Source: Nitrospirota bacterium (GTDB lineage Bacteria > Nitrospirota > Thermodesulfovibrionia > Thermodesulfovibrionales > UBA6898). Taken from it: a DNA stretch of 64,000 bases. This document shows positions 1 to 7,693 of the stretch, in pieces. The stretch lies in the NCBI GenBank assembly GCA_021811105.1, contig JAJZPM010000009.1, positions 1 through 64,000 on the forward strand, read 5' to 3'. Every line of letters begins with the position of its first letter. Position 1 is the stretch's first letter. The notes below the pieces were generated by a model, which made no database searches, was not told the DNA's origin, and saw only the letters and a program-made list of their open reading frames with translations. The translations under genes and the position numbers were made by a program.

Positions 1-2
1 AT

Positions 3-2012
3 CACGGAGGATCGGCGGACCCGGGATCTTCGGTCGATCTGGTCGTCTATGGCGCGGGTGCAAGACCCACGACATATTCCCTGGGATCGACGGCCGTACA
101 GTATACGGCAAACGGCACGAGGACGGAAATACAGAAGATCAACAGCCATTGCCTCGGCTGCCATAGTGAGCAGAACAACGCTACGCAGCCCTTCGGAGAC
201 GGAAAGACGCCGAAGCAGTACTCATGGGACGGCTACAGTGTGGGCGCCAAGTACACATCCACGGCAACTACCACGTGGGGAAAATATACGACAGTCGCCA
301 ATGCTGCCAAGAAGAACCTGACCAAGTCGTATTCTGCGCATGGTAATGCGCAGAACAATTTTGGTGGAGGATGGCCTGATGCCCCTCAGTCGTGTTTCGG
401 ACCGAATGTAACGCAGTCAACTTGTCCTGATCTCGGAGGCACATGGGATTCTACAATTCAGCAATGCAATAATATTTCTTCATCTAACTGCACCCAGAAC
501 TTTTGCACCGGGGGACAGTTGACTGCGACAACATGCAGGGAAGTGGGCGGTGTGTGGGGTGCGTCTTCAGGGATTTGCAAGAATATTTCCGAGAGTACCT
601 GTACAACGGGCGATTATTGCTCATGGCCCACTTATCAATATGCGGAATACTTTGCTTGTTATAATGTCGGCGGGCAGTGGCTTGGATGGACCGGGATCGA
701 TTATGTTTGCCTTAACATGACACAATCTGCCTGCCAAACCGCCGGCGGTTCGTGGACCTCTCTGAACGGCGCGTGGAAGACCGGCGGAAGCTATAGTGAG
801 GGAGTGGACTTTGGCCTGAACCCTACAAGGGGCGGCGCAGGCGCAGCAAGCGTAGCGTGTTTCGACTGTCACAACTCTCATGGCTCCAGTGTTTCAGGCG
901 CGACTACATCGTATTCAAGCGCTACGACCAGCGGCGGAATTCTCAAAGATACAACGGCAGGCAAGGGCGGTTATTCCGTAACATACCAGCCGCAGGCAGG
1001 GGGTTCGACAGGAAATAAAAACGCATATAACCCCGGCGCGGGCCTGTGTTTTGATTGCCATCTGACGCCCAGTGCAGGTACTAAGCCCTGGGGGTATAAC
1101 AGCACCTATGGCGCCAGCCAGCCTATCCTCGGATACTTTGACACTGCATTCTTCGGCCCCGGCACGTTCCCTTCGCAACAAAGATATCCCTATAAAGGGG
1201 GGCAGGGGAACCAGGGAGGACATTTCGGCGTTTCATCGGGCTTGACCTCTCCTCCGGATTCGTCGCACCAGATTAATGGGCTTTGCTCTCCATGTCATGA
1301 TCCTCACGGGGTGAGTCCTGCGCTAGGTCTCAACAGTGATTACGGCGTACCGCTTCTGAAAGGCACGTGGATGACGTCGCCGTTTAAGGAGGACGTCGCC
1401 CCCCGCAGTAATAACGTGGCTACTCCGGTCCTCGAGGGTCTCGGGTATCACATAGACCAGAATACCTTTGCGTCAGGAAATATTAATGAGTCAGACAGCC
1501 AGTTTGCCGGATTGTGTCTCAATTGTCATACCAAGGGCAATCTTACGGACGGCGTGACCCACACGTGGAAGAACAAGAACAGGATACACGAGTCTGTGAA
1601 AGGATGGAAGACCGCCAACGGGACTATCCAACACAATTACAGTTGTTCGAAATGCCACACGCCTCATAACGCCAGGCTGCCCAGACTGATGGCGACCAAC
1701 TGTCTGAATAAGAACCATAAGGGACGCGTTAGCAGCAATGCATCTCCGGTCTTGTCAGGGGGCGGTTCCGGCGGTACGACCTGTGAACCCGGCAATCCGT
1801 ACAACTGTTGGGCGGGTTGTACCGGCACAGCGATAGGGTGTTCTGCAGATTATGACGGATCGGGCGGAGGCGGCGCCGGGAGCGGGAGATACCCCGGCTC
1901 TTACAGCGCTTCCGGTAAGCATATCGTCGGAAGCTCGCAGAGCATTACCTGTCATGAGAATGATACAGGCAGCGTAACTGATCAGGACTGGAATTCTAAG
2001 ACGCCCTGGTAA
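3..2012 (+). CDS. Multiheme c-type cytochrome (5' end outside window)
   Basis: Secreted multiheme cytochrome, probably periplasmic or surface-exposed, in electron transfer. The reading frame is open to the left edge, so the N-terminus is missing; an ATG at 240 is internal because the upstream frame already carries a heme motif. Six CxxCH sites are visible: CLGCH (150), CFDCH (858), CFDCH (1047), CSPCH (1284), CLNCH (1515) and CSKCH (1644). Between about 385 and 770 lies a cysteine-rich stretch with four short repeats of the form C-x3-GG-x-W-x(6-10)-C-x-N-[IM]-[ST]. The C-terminus is Gly/Ser-rich and ends in a single orphan CH. The segments at both ends (GDGKTPKQY, YHIDQNTF, RIHESVKGW, HNYxCxKCHTPHN) recur in the next gene, so the two are paralogues. 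Function within a respiratory chain is inferred from the family only. Confidence 0.85.
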   Translation, partial: HGGSADPGSSVDLVVYGAGARPTTYSLGSTAVQYTANGTRTEIQKINSHCLGCHSEQNNATQPFGDGKTPKQYSWDGYSVGAKYTSTATTTWGKYTTVANAAKKNLTKSYSAHGNAQNNFGGGWPDAPQSCFGPNVTQSTCPDLGGTWDSTIQQCNNISSSNCTQNFCTGGQLTATTCREVGGVWGASSGICKNISESTCTTGDYCSWPTYQYAEYFACYNVGGQWLGWTGIDYVCLNMTQSACQTAGGSWTSLNGAWKTGGSYSEGVDFGLNPTRGGAGAASVACFDCHNSHGSSVSGATTSYSSATTSGGILKDTTAGKGGYSVTYQPQAGGSTGNKNAYNPGAGLCFDCHLTPSAGTKPWGYNSTYGASQPILGYFDTAFFGPGTFPSQQRYPYKGGQGNQGGHFGVSSGLTSPPDSSHQINGLCSPCHDPHGVSPALGLNSDYGVPLLKGTWMTSPFKEDVAPRSNNVATPVLEGLGYHIDQNTFASGNINESDSQFAGLCLNCHTKGNLTDGVTHTWKNKNRIHESVKGWKTANGTIQHNYSCSKCHTPHNARLPRLMATNCLNKNHKGRVSSNASPVLSGGGSGGTTCEPGNPYNCWAGCTGTAIGCSADYDGSGGGGAGSGRYPGSYSASGKHIVGSSQSITCHENDTGSVTDQDWNSKTPW

Positions 2013-2604
2013 CGCGGCTTTGGTTTTTTTCGGACCGCCGGCATTACAAGGTGGACTATAACATAAGAAGTTACCCGTAGTTGCAGATAAGGGGGACATG
2101 TGTTGAAGTTGCCGTTGCCGGGCAGAACGACAGAACTGGTCTTAACCCTTGTAATTCTGATCTTAAGTTACGCCTTTGCCCTTGACGCGCCTCATACGAA
2201 TACTCCGGGCTATGGGATCGAGTGCGGGAGTTGTCACTGGACGCACAGCAACTCGACGGCCCCGTGGGAGAATACCCAGGTGCCGGAGGGCCCGGACAAT
2301 ACGATCAACAACAGAAGGTGTTATACCTGTCATGACGGCAGCAAATCCCTCCTGGTAAAGACGCACTCCACCTCCACCACATCGGACTGGTCTGGGTGAC
2401 GGGATCGATAACAGGATCAAATACTGCCGGCGCCCATAATACACATGTCAACACAAAAGCGATCGACTGTGAAGCGTGCCATTACAACAGCGCAGGACGA
2501 AATTCCTCACATGAGGACCACAAGATAACGATCGGATTTAACAACCTCGGCGGTACTACCCAGGGCGGAGCCTACGACGGACAGGCATCGGTGCGAACTA
2601 CGAT

Positions 2605-3732
2605 GTGACCGTTACAACGCCTGCCACTACGGTCTCCAATTCAGACACAAAGACCTGCAGCAATGTCTACCGCCACGGAAATTACTCGGGAAGCGGGAAG
2701 AAAGCTTCTCCCGTCTGGGACCAGCCCGCAAGCGGCGCTTGCGGGACGTGTCATAATGCATCAAATACAACTCCGCCTAACAGCGCGAAACACGGTAAAC
2801 ATGCATCTTCAGCATATTATGAGTTTAAATGCATAATATGTCATAAAGATGTGGTGGACGGGGCTTCACCTGCCAGTTATACGATTATAGACAATAGCAA
2901 GCACGCTAACGGTTATGTAGACTTCAAGTTCGATCCAGTTGACCCAAGGGTTGCAGGAGGCACATACAGTATAGTCTCAGGCACAGCAGCGCCGACAAAT
3001 GGGACAACCCCGCGGGCTTTTGGAAGTTGTAATACTATTTATTGCCATTCTAATGTTCAGCCTGAGGGCGGAGTAGGGGGACCTTCAAGTTATTCAAGCC
3101 CGACATGGGCTCTTGGCGGCACTGCTACATGCGGATCGTGTCATGCCGGCGGTCATGGAGCGCTGCTTGGGACAGGGAGTCGTACAGCACATCTTGCTTA
3201 CACCTTTACCACATCATCTGATTTTTATAAGTGTGTCATATGCCATTCATGGGATCAATCACAGTCGTTAAACTGCTCAAGCTGCCACAATTTACGTGCA
3301 ACTGCTGAATATACGAAGCATGCCAATTATAAAATTGAAGTGATATTTGACCCGGCCTTTAATAGCAGCGCGTCTTACGGCAAAAGTCCATCTTTTACCC
3401 CGGGGACGGGGTACAGCAACTGTTCCAACATATACTGCCATAGTAATGGCACGTCGGTTTCTACCGGGGCGATTCCAAACAATATTTCACTGACCTGGGG
3501 GACGGGCAGCCTGACATGTAACGCCTGTCATAGTTATCCTCCGGATTACAGTAATGGAGGTCCGAAGGCAAACAGCCATCAGGCCCACGCTAATTCGGGA
3601 ATCACATGCGACAAATGCCACAATGCCACGACCATGGACGGATCAACTATCACAAACACAACGAATCACGTAAAACCGTGCCTGGTTTGTTTTGGGGACG
3701 GGTCAGCTTCAGAGCTTTATTCCCGCTCATGA
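2605..3732 (+). CDS. Largest open fragment of the broken multiheme cytochrome
   Basis: This 375-codon fragment holds most of the heme sites of the broken gene: CGTCH, CIICH, CGSCH, CVICH, CSSCH, CNACH and CDKCH, plus CxxxxCH sites CNTIYCH and CSNIYCH. It has no ribosome site or signal peptide of its own, so it is not expected to be made as a separate protein. In-frame coding sequence can be followed upstream of the nominal start to about 2584. Its first CxxxxCH site reads CSNVYRH, a Cys-to-Arg change that would prevent covalent heme attachment there. It ends in CLVCF where CxxCH would be expected, then runs into a stop just after the frame shift. Confidence 0.6.
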   Translation: MTVTTPATTVSNSDTKTCSNVYRHGNYSGSGKKASPVWDQPASGACGTCHNASNTTPPNSAKHGKHASSAYYEFKCIICHKDVVDGASPASYTIIDNSKHANGYVDFKFDPVDPRVAGGTYSIVSGTAAPTNGTTPRAFGSCNTIYCHSNVQPEGGVGGPSSYSSPTWALGGTATCGSCHAGGHGALLGTGSRTAHLAYTFTTSSDFYKCVICHSWDQSQSLNCSSCHNLRATAEYTKHANYKIEVIFDPAFNSSASYGKSPSFTPGTGYSNCSNIYCHSNGTSVSTGAIPNNISLTWGTGSLTCNACHSYPPDYSNGGPKANSHQAHANSGITCDKCHNATTMDGSTITNTTNHVKPCLVCFGDGSASELYSRS

Positions 3733-4207
3733 TTCCGGCTCGACAGTGAACCTGGTCGTATACGGAAACGGCGCGAGACCTACGACTTACGAATTAGGCA
3801 CGACTGCTATTCAGTATGCGGCCAACGGTTCGAGGGCGCAGATATCCAGCATAAATGCTCACTGCCTCGGCTGCCACAGCGATAAGAACAATACGACGAC
3901 TCCGTTTGGAGATGGTAAGACCCCGAAACAGTATGCGTGGGACGGCAACAGTGTGGATGCAAGATATTCGCAGACAGGCACCACGCCATGGGGCAAGTAC
4001 AGCTCCACGACCTACCCGAACGTGACCCCGAAAGACAAGCGTACCAAGGCCTATTCCGCCCACGGCAACGCCGTGCGGATCGTGGCAGGAGGAGCAAAGA
4101 CCGTTGGATGTCGCCCCCGCGAACAACGCTATCGGGACCGTTCGGGACAACACCTATCCCCTGTGACACGACGGAACGCCGCGCGAAGGCGTCCAGTACC
4201 ACATTGA
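3692..4207 (+). CDS. Fragment of the broken cytochrome (GDGKTPKQY module)
   Basis: Fragment continuing the broken cytochrome in another frame. From about 3727 to 4090 it matches the start of the first gene closely (VVYGxGARPTTY, HCLGCHS, PFGDGKTPKQY, AYSAHGNA). After about 4090 the frame is no longer meaningful and true homology resumes at 4107 in a different frame. Relative to the first paralogue, the Cys-rich repeats and three heme sites between the SAHGNA and DVAP segments are absent here. Not likely translated on its own. Confidence 0.5.
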   Translation: MGTGQLQSFIPAHDSGSTVNLVVYGNGARPTTYELGTTAIQYAANGSRAQISSINAHCLGCHSDKNNTTTPFGDGKTPKQYAWDGNSVDARYSQTGTTPWGKYSSTTYPNVTPKDKRTKAYSAHGNAVRIVAGGAKTVGCRPREQRYRDRSGQHLSPVTRRNAARRRPVPH

Positions 4208-4715
4208 TCAGAACACATTTGGTGCGAACATAAGGGCTTCCATTGCCCCCGTAAGCCAGACGGCGAACCAGTTTGCCGGTCTATGCCTGAATTGCCATCC
4301 CAAGGGCAACCTCATCGACGGGACCAACGGCGGCACATGGAAGAGCGTGGACAGGATCCACGAGTCAGTCAAGGGATGGGGGGCCAACGTGCGGCACAAC
4401 TATACATGCGCGAAGTGTCACACCCCCCATAACGGCTCAGCATTGCCCCGTTTGATGATCACGAACTGCCTCAACAGTGCACACAAGGGCAGGGTGGGTT
4501 ATAGCGCCCTCCCCGTGGTCTCAGGGAGTTCGGAGCCGACCATAGAGGCACAGAAGGAGGGGCCGATATATCGGCAGGGACAAACGGAATTTCCGTTTAT
4601 GAGCATGGCGATAATTATATGCCTCCACTGGCTGTATACTCCGGCTCAATCAGTACCACCCAGTGGACGCACATGGCAGTCGTTTATTCGAATAGGCAGC
4701 CACGTATCTACCTAA
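4167..4715 (+). CDS. Fragment of the broken cytochrome (CLNCH and CAKCH sites)
   Basis: Frame running from the in-frame TGA at 4164-4166 to a stop at 4715; the homologous frame already begins at 4107 (DVAPANN) before that TGA. It carries YHIDQNTF, CLNCH, RIHESVKGW and CAKCHTPHN in the same order as the end of the first gene. After about 4545 the reading ceases to look like protein, and the LamG domain continues in another frame. The TGA in the middle of conserved sequence is a nonsense mutation or paired indels. Confidence 0.5.
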   Translation, partial: HDGTPREGVQYHIDQNTFGANIRASIAPVSQTANQFAGLCLNCHPKGNLIDGTNGGTWKSVDRIHESVKGWGANVRHNYTCAKCHTPHNGSALPRLMITNCLNSAHKGRVGYSALPVVSGSSEPTIEAQKEGPIYRQGQTEFPFMSMAIIICLHWLYTPAQSVPPSGRTWQSFIRIGSHVST

Positions 4716-5137
4716 ACGGGGTCCTTGTCCGCACAGGCCTCCAATCAACGAAGGCGCATGTATATGCACCAACGCAGATAGGCGGGGGCTCATACGGTTA
4801 TTTTCCCGGAACTGTTGACGATGTCGCGATTTATGACGGGGCCTTATCTGCCGCTAATATCCTCCTGCACTATCAGCAGATTAGTTCAGCTGTTTGCAAC
4901 ATGTCGGAGGCAAATGTCATATGGGCTACCGATTTTGACGCAACATCGTATGTTGACTATGGATTATCAGCGAACTATGGCTCAACAGCAGGGAATGGTT
5001 CATTGGTAAAGAATCACAGTGTTATCCTGTCAGGCCTTTCGGCACCAGCGACATACCATTACAGGGTGCGCTCTTCTAATACCGGCGGAGAAACCGTCTC
5101 TGGCGATTATACATTCGACGTGAATGCCTGCCCATAG
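4619..5137 (+). CDS. C-terminal LamG/Fn3-like fragment of the broken cytochrome
   Basis: Frame encoding the second half of a LamG (concanavalin A-like) jelly-roll domain, with the typical THMAVVYSN...IYLNGVLV...VDDVAIYDGALS pattern, then about 80 residues resembling a fibronectin type III module (TYHYRVRSSNTGGE). Coding-like sequence of this domain begins near 4580, upstream of the ATG. Attached to a multiheme cytochrome, such domains would suggest carbohydrate or surface binding outside the cell; this is inference. The stop at 5135 is probably premature, since the +1-shifted frame continues in similar composition. Confidence 0.5.
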   Translation: MPPLAVYSGSISTTQWTHMAVVYSNRQPRIYLNGVLVRTGLQSTKAHVYAPTQIGGGSYGYFPGTVDDVAIYDGALSAANILLHYQQISSAVCNMSEANVIWATDFDATSYVDYGLSANYGSTAGNGSLVKNHSVILSGLSAPATYHYRVRSSNTGGETVSGDYTFDVNACP

Positions 5138-5284
5138 GTTCCTCCTATCCTTACTTTCCCACAGCAACAGCAATCGGAAGTATCACAGCGTCGAGCAATA
5201 CCGGAGGAGTAAAACGGCAGCACGAGGTGACGCACGTTTCGAGATGTAAGCTAAGAAATCAAATATTTAAGCATACATTACAGC

Positions 5285-5321
5285 AAAAAATCACCTGTCA
5301 ATTCTGACAGGTGATTTTTTT
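5285..5321. terminator. Perfect rho-independent terminator, bidirectional
   Basis: A 16-bp perfect stem, AAAAAATCACCTGTCA at 5285-5300 paired with 5305-5320, with a 4-base loop ATTC, ends in a T run. The A run on the left and T run on the right make it usable in both directions. It separates the cytochrome pair from the prepilin gene. Confidence 0.93.
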
Positions 5322-5351
5322 GTTCGGGATCTGATATGACAATGGGATACG

Positions 5352-5372
5352 CGGAAGCAGGTGATGCTTCCG
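5352..5372 (+). other. Hairpin in the prepilin 5' leader
   Basis: CGGAAGCA at 5352-5359 and its exact complement at 5365-5372 form an 8-bp stem with a 5-base loop, 29 bases before the prepilin ATG. No T run follows, so it is not a terminator; it could stabilise or regulate the leader. Confidence 0.5.
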
Positions 5373-5401
5373 TAAAACACTAAGGGGAACGTGGAGGGAA
5401 G

Positions 5402-5875
5402 ATGAAAAACGGAGGGATCACGATTATCGAACTTGTCGTTGTTATATCCATCATAGGAATACTCGTTGCGAGCATGGTGTACTCGTATCAGGACTGGGTG
5501 GAAAGATATGAAGTCGAAAGGACGACGAAAGAGCTTTATGCGGACATGATGCATGCCAGACTAAGGGCCATGGAAAGCGGGCGAGAACATTACCTTATCC
5601 TGAATGAGAGGTCTTATTCCGTAGCTGAAGACACGAACGAGAGCGGAGATTACGACGATCCGCCGCTTCCGGGCTTCCCGAAGGCTGTCGCCCACCCGCT
5701 CGACTGGAACGACAGGCACACGGTGAGCAAGGTAATTTTCGAGAGCAGAGGACTGATGTCGGAACTTAGAACGATACGGATCACTTCGGCTGATGCCGAT
5801 TATAATTGTATCGTGGTATCGCAGTCTAGGATCATTACGGGAAAATACGTCGACGGAACATGCAAGAAAAAATGA
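5402..5875 (+). CDS. Type IV pilin-like / GspH-FimT prepilin
   Basis: A 157-residue pseudopilin. The N-terminus MKNGG-ITIIELVVVISIIGILVAS is a class III signal: prepilin peptidase would cut after Gly5, leaving Ile+1 and Glu+5, followed by one hydrophobic helix that packs into a pilus or pseudopilus. A GGAGGG ribosome site precedes the ATG. The rest (ERTTKELYADMMHARLRAMESGREHYLIL) is typical of the GspH/FimT branch of type II secretion and type IV pilus minor subunits. No other pilus gene lies nearby, so the machine it serves is encoded elsewhere. Position after two multiheme cytochrome genes is suggestive but a strong terminator separates them. Confidence 0.88.
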   Translation: MKNGGITIIELVVVISIIGILVASMVYSYQDWVERYEVERTTKELYADMMHARLRAMESGREHYLILNERSYSVAEDTNESGDYDDPPLPGFPKAVAHPLDWNDRHTVSKVIFESRGLMSELRTIRITSADADYNCIVVSQSRIITGKYVDGTCKKK

Positions 5876-5890
5876 GGCCGAAGGCGTCTC

Positions 5891-6892
5891 TCAACGAGTA
5901 CCGGCAGTGCATCTGACGTCGACAGAGTCCGTTCGCCCATAATGGAAATAGCCGTGTGCCGGACACCCTCCGGTGCAGAAAGCCCTGTTGGCACAGTCAG
6001 GCAGCGTGCAGGAGTTCGCCGCAGCTCTTCTAAAGACATCGAGCTTGGGGCTTCCCCATATCACGGCAAGATTGTCCCGGAACATATTGCCGAGATTGAA
6101 TTCCTCAATGTGATGAAAGAGATTGCATGGATACACCGAACCGTCAGGCATAATGGCGAGTTTCCTGACGCCCGCGGCGCAACGCACTCCGGAAGGAAGC
6201 GTATTCTTTTCGAAACAGGAAGCATTGACCTTCAGGATCAACATGTCCGGATTGTCGTTCCGGATTTTTTCATAGAGGGACAAGAATGCGGGATAGCTCA
6301 GGGCCGAGGATCGCGAGGAGTCTGTGCCAGACAGCAGGTCCATATGAAGCAGGTAATATCGCCGCACGCCTATCTCTTTCAGAAGGTCGACTATGTCCTG
6401 AATATCGGCCATCGTCTCCCTGTTGACAACGGTCTTTACGACGGGATTGAATCCTGCAGAAAGAAGTTCTGTTATGTTTCTCAGGACGCCCGAAAAATGA
6501 CCGGCACGGGTCAGCGTGCGATGTCTCTCGCCCGTACTTCCCTCCAGGGATAGTCCGATAGTGAAATCCCTCCCGGAGAAGTCGAGAAATCTTCCGGTAA
6601 TATCAGGAACGCTTCCATTCGTGCTCAGGTTTACTGATAACCCATTTCTTAGAGCGGCCCCCACAAAGTCCGGCATCCAGTCTAAGAGGAGGGGTTCGCC
6701 TCCCATAACGTCCAGTTTTTCTATGCCGTTTTCCGAGAGGATGCGGAGGAGCCTGAGGGCGTTATCGAAGGATATCTCACTACTTTGCGATGAGTCGTTG
6801 AAGCAGAACGAGCACTTTTGGTTGCACCGGAACGTCGGGTAGAACTGGATAAACCGGGGCAGCGGGAAGCGCATCTGATCAATGCGAAACAA
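5891..6892 (-). CDS. Radical SAM protein with SPASM domain
   Basis: A 333-residue radical S-adenosylmethionine enzyme. The N-terminal part has the cluster motif CNQKCSFC (residues about 23-30) and the MGGEPLL SAM-binding segment. The C-terminal part has the auxiliary cluster (SPASM) cysteines: CAAG, CNLFHH and the CTLPDC...FCTGGC group. Such proteins include PqqE-like peptide-modifying enzymes, anaerobic sulfatase maturases and heme-modifying enzymes; the substrate cannot be told from sequence. Its start overlaps the end of the upstream iron-sulfur flavoprotein gene by 14 bases, so the two are cotranscribed and probably translationally coupled. No short precursor peptide was recognised nearby. 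Confidence 0.88.
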   Translation of the reverse strand: MFRIDQMRFPLPRFIQFYPTFRCNQKCSFCFNDSSQSSEISFDNALRLLRILSENGIEKLDVMGGEPLLLDWMPDFVGAALRNGLSVNLSTNGSVPDITGRFLDFSGRDFTIGLSLEGSTGERHRTLTRAGHFSGVLRNITELLSAGFNPVVKTVVNRETMADIQDIVDLLKEIGVRRYYLLHMDLLSGTDSSRSSALSYPAFLSLYEKIRNDNPDMLILKVNASCFEKNTLPSGVRCAAGVRKLAIMPDGSVYPCNLFHHIEEFNLGNMFRDNLAVIWGSPKLDVFRRAAANSCTLPDCANRAFCTGGCPAHGYFHYGRTDSVDVRCTAGTR

Positions 6893-7454
6893 GATCTCTG
6901 CCTGCTTCGAGCGCCTCTTTCATCGCGGTAGGATGTTTCAGGATTGCGCCTTTGGCGTCGACCCCGAGAAAGCTGAGCACCCCGTGTTCCGGGACGCTGA
7001 TTGTTCTGAAGAAGGCCTTTGCCGAGGCATCACTGCATTCGATGCCGACATCCTTCTTCATCCCTCCCACGAGGACAAGCAATCCCTTGCGGCCGGATTC
7101 CCCCGGGGGAATCGGCTTTTTCAAAAGGTATTTCTCGCACCAAAAACTCTGGCAACGGTCAATCATTATCTTGGACTGTGCCGAGAGACCGAAAAAGAAG
7201 ATAGGCGAGGCAAGTATGATCCGGTCGGCAGTCCTGATCTCCGGGTATATCTTCGTCATATCGTCGTCCATGACGCACTCGCCGGTTTTATCGCAACCCC
7301 CGCAGTCCTGGCAGGGTTTGATATCCATCAGATTAAGATTGAAGACGGTCGCGTCCCCTATGGACTTTTCCTTTATGCCCCTGATCACTTCTTTCAGCAG
7401 CAGTTCCGTGTTGCCGTCTTTTCTGGGGCTGCCGAGAAAGGCTATTGTTTTCAT
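6879..7454 (-). CDS. Iron-sulfur flavoprotein / NADPH-dependent FMN reductase family
   Basis: About 191 residues from the chosen start at MKTIAFLGSPRKDGNTE; the longer frame to 7550 reads through a repeat and is not supported. GSPRKDGNT is the FMN phosphate-binding loop of the flavodoxin-like fold. A compact cysteine cluster CQDCGGCDKTGEC (CX2CX2CX5C) follows at about residue 48, the arrangement that binds a 4Fe-4S cluster in archaeal iron-sulfur flavoprotein (Isf). It probably passes electrons or detoxifies oxygen or peroxide. It overlaps the radical-SAM gene and may donate electrons to it (inference). An inverted-repeat element lies directly upstream. Confidence 0.87.
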   Translation of the reverse strand: MKTIAFLGSPRKDGNTELLLKEVIRGIKEKSIGDATVFNLNLMDIKPCQDCGGCDKTGECVMDDDMTKIYPEIRTADRIILASPIFFFGLSAQSKIMIDRCQSFWCEKYLLKKPIPPGESGRKGLLVLVGGMKKDVGIECSDASAKAFFRTISVPEHGVLSFLGVDAKGAILKHPTAMKEALEAGRDLVSH

Positions 7455-7484
7455 GATTGTGTATCCTGATGTTGGATAGAGGAC

Positions 7485-7645
7485 GGGGGCAGACATGCTG
7501 AAAAACGCCATAGAATCGGCAGGATTTGATCGTGATTCACGTAAACGCATGTCTGGCGAATTGAGCTTGTCTGAAAGGTTTGTCCGGTCTGTCCGCGGTC
7601 TATAGCGGAGCCTCGACTATGGCTGTTTTTCAGCACATCCGCCCC
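7485..7645 (-). repeat. Inverted-repeat element, copy 1 (complete)
   Basis: About 161 bp bounded by imperfect terminal inverted repeats of about 29 bp: 7485-7513 (containing TGCTGAAAAACGCCATAG) and 7617-7645 (containing CTATGGCTGTTTTTCAGCA). Inside, read on the minus strand, is GCGTTTACGTGAATCAC, shared with copy 3 and approximately with copy 4. No coding capacity; MITE-like. Lies between the iron-sulfur flavoprotein and flavodiiron genes. Confidence 0.8.
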
Positions 7646-7693
7646 TTTAACGTGCAAGGTAAAGCCTGCTTGGAGAAGGGGATGCCTGTTTCC

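Larger units (their letters stand above)
2100..5137 (+). pseudogene. Frameshifted multiheme CxxxxCH/CxxCH cytochrome with LamG and Fn3-like C-terminus
   Basis: A paralogue of the preceding gene, read in at least six segments. It starts with GTG at 2100 after an AGGGGGAC ribosome site, with a signal peptide. Thirteen CxxCH motifs and two CxxxxCH motifs (CNTIYCH, CSNIYCH) can be read across the frames; the CxxxxCH...CxxCH arrangement is the one first described in Geobacter. Frame breaks: missing G near 2396, missing G near 2584, a shift near 3690-3720, a shift plus lost middle region near 4080-4107, TGA at 4164, a shift near 4560-4620, and a missing C at 5133 after which coding-like sequence continues to about 5225. 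Two heme sites are also altered by substitution (CSNVYRH at about 2666; CLVCF at about 3685). The tail is a LamG/concanavalin-like domain followed by a fibronectin-III-like domain. Decay is favoured, but sequencing error in homopolymers could explain some breaks. Confidence 0.75.

Noticed and set aside
4164-4166. In-frame TGA in the broken cytochrome as selenocysteine
   Set aside because: There is no Cys or redox context at this place in the paralogue, no nearby hairpin, and frame breaks stand on both sides.
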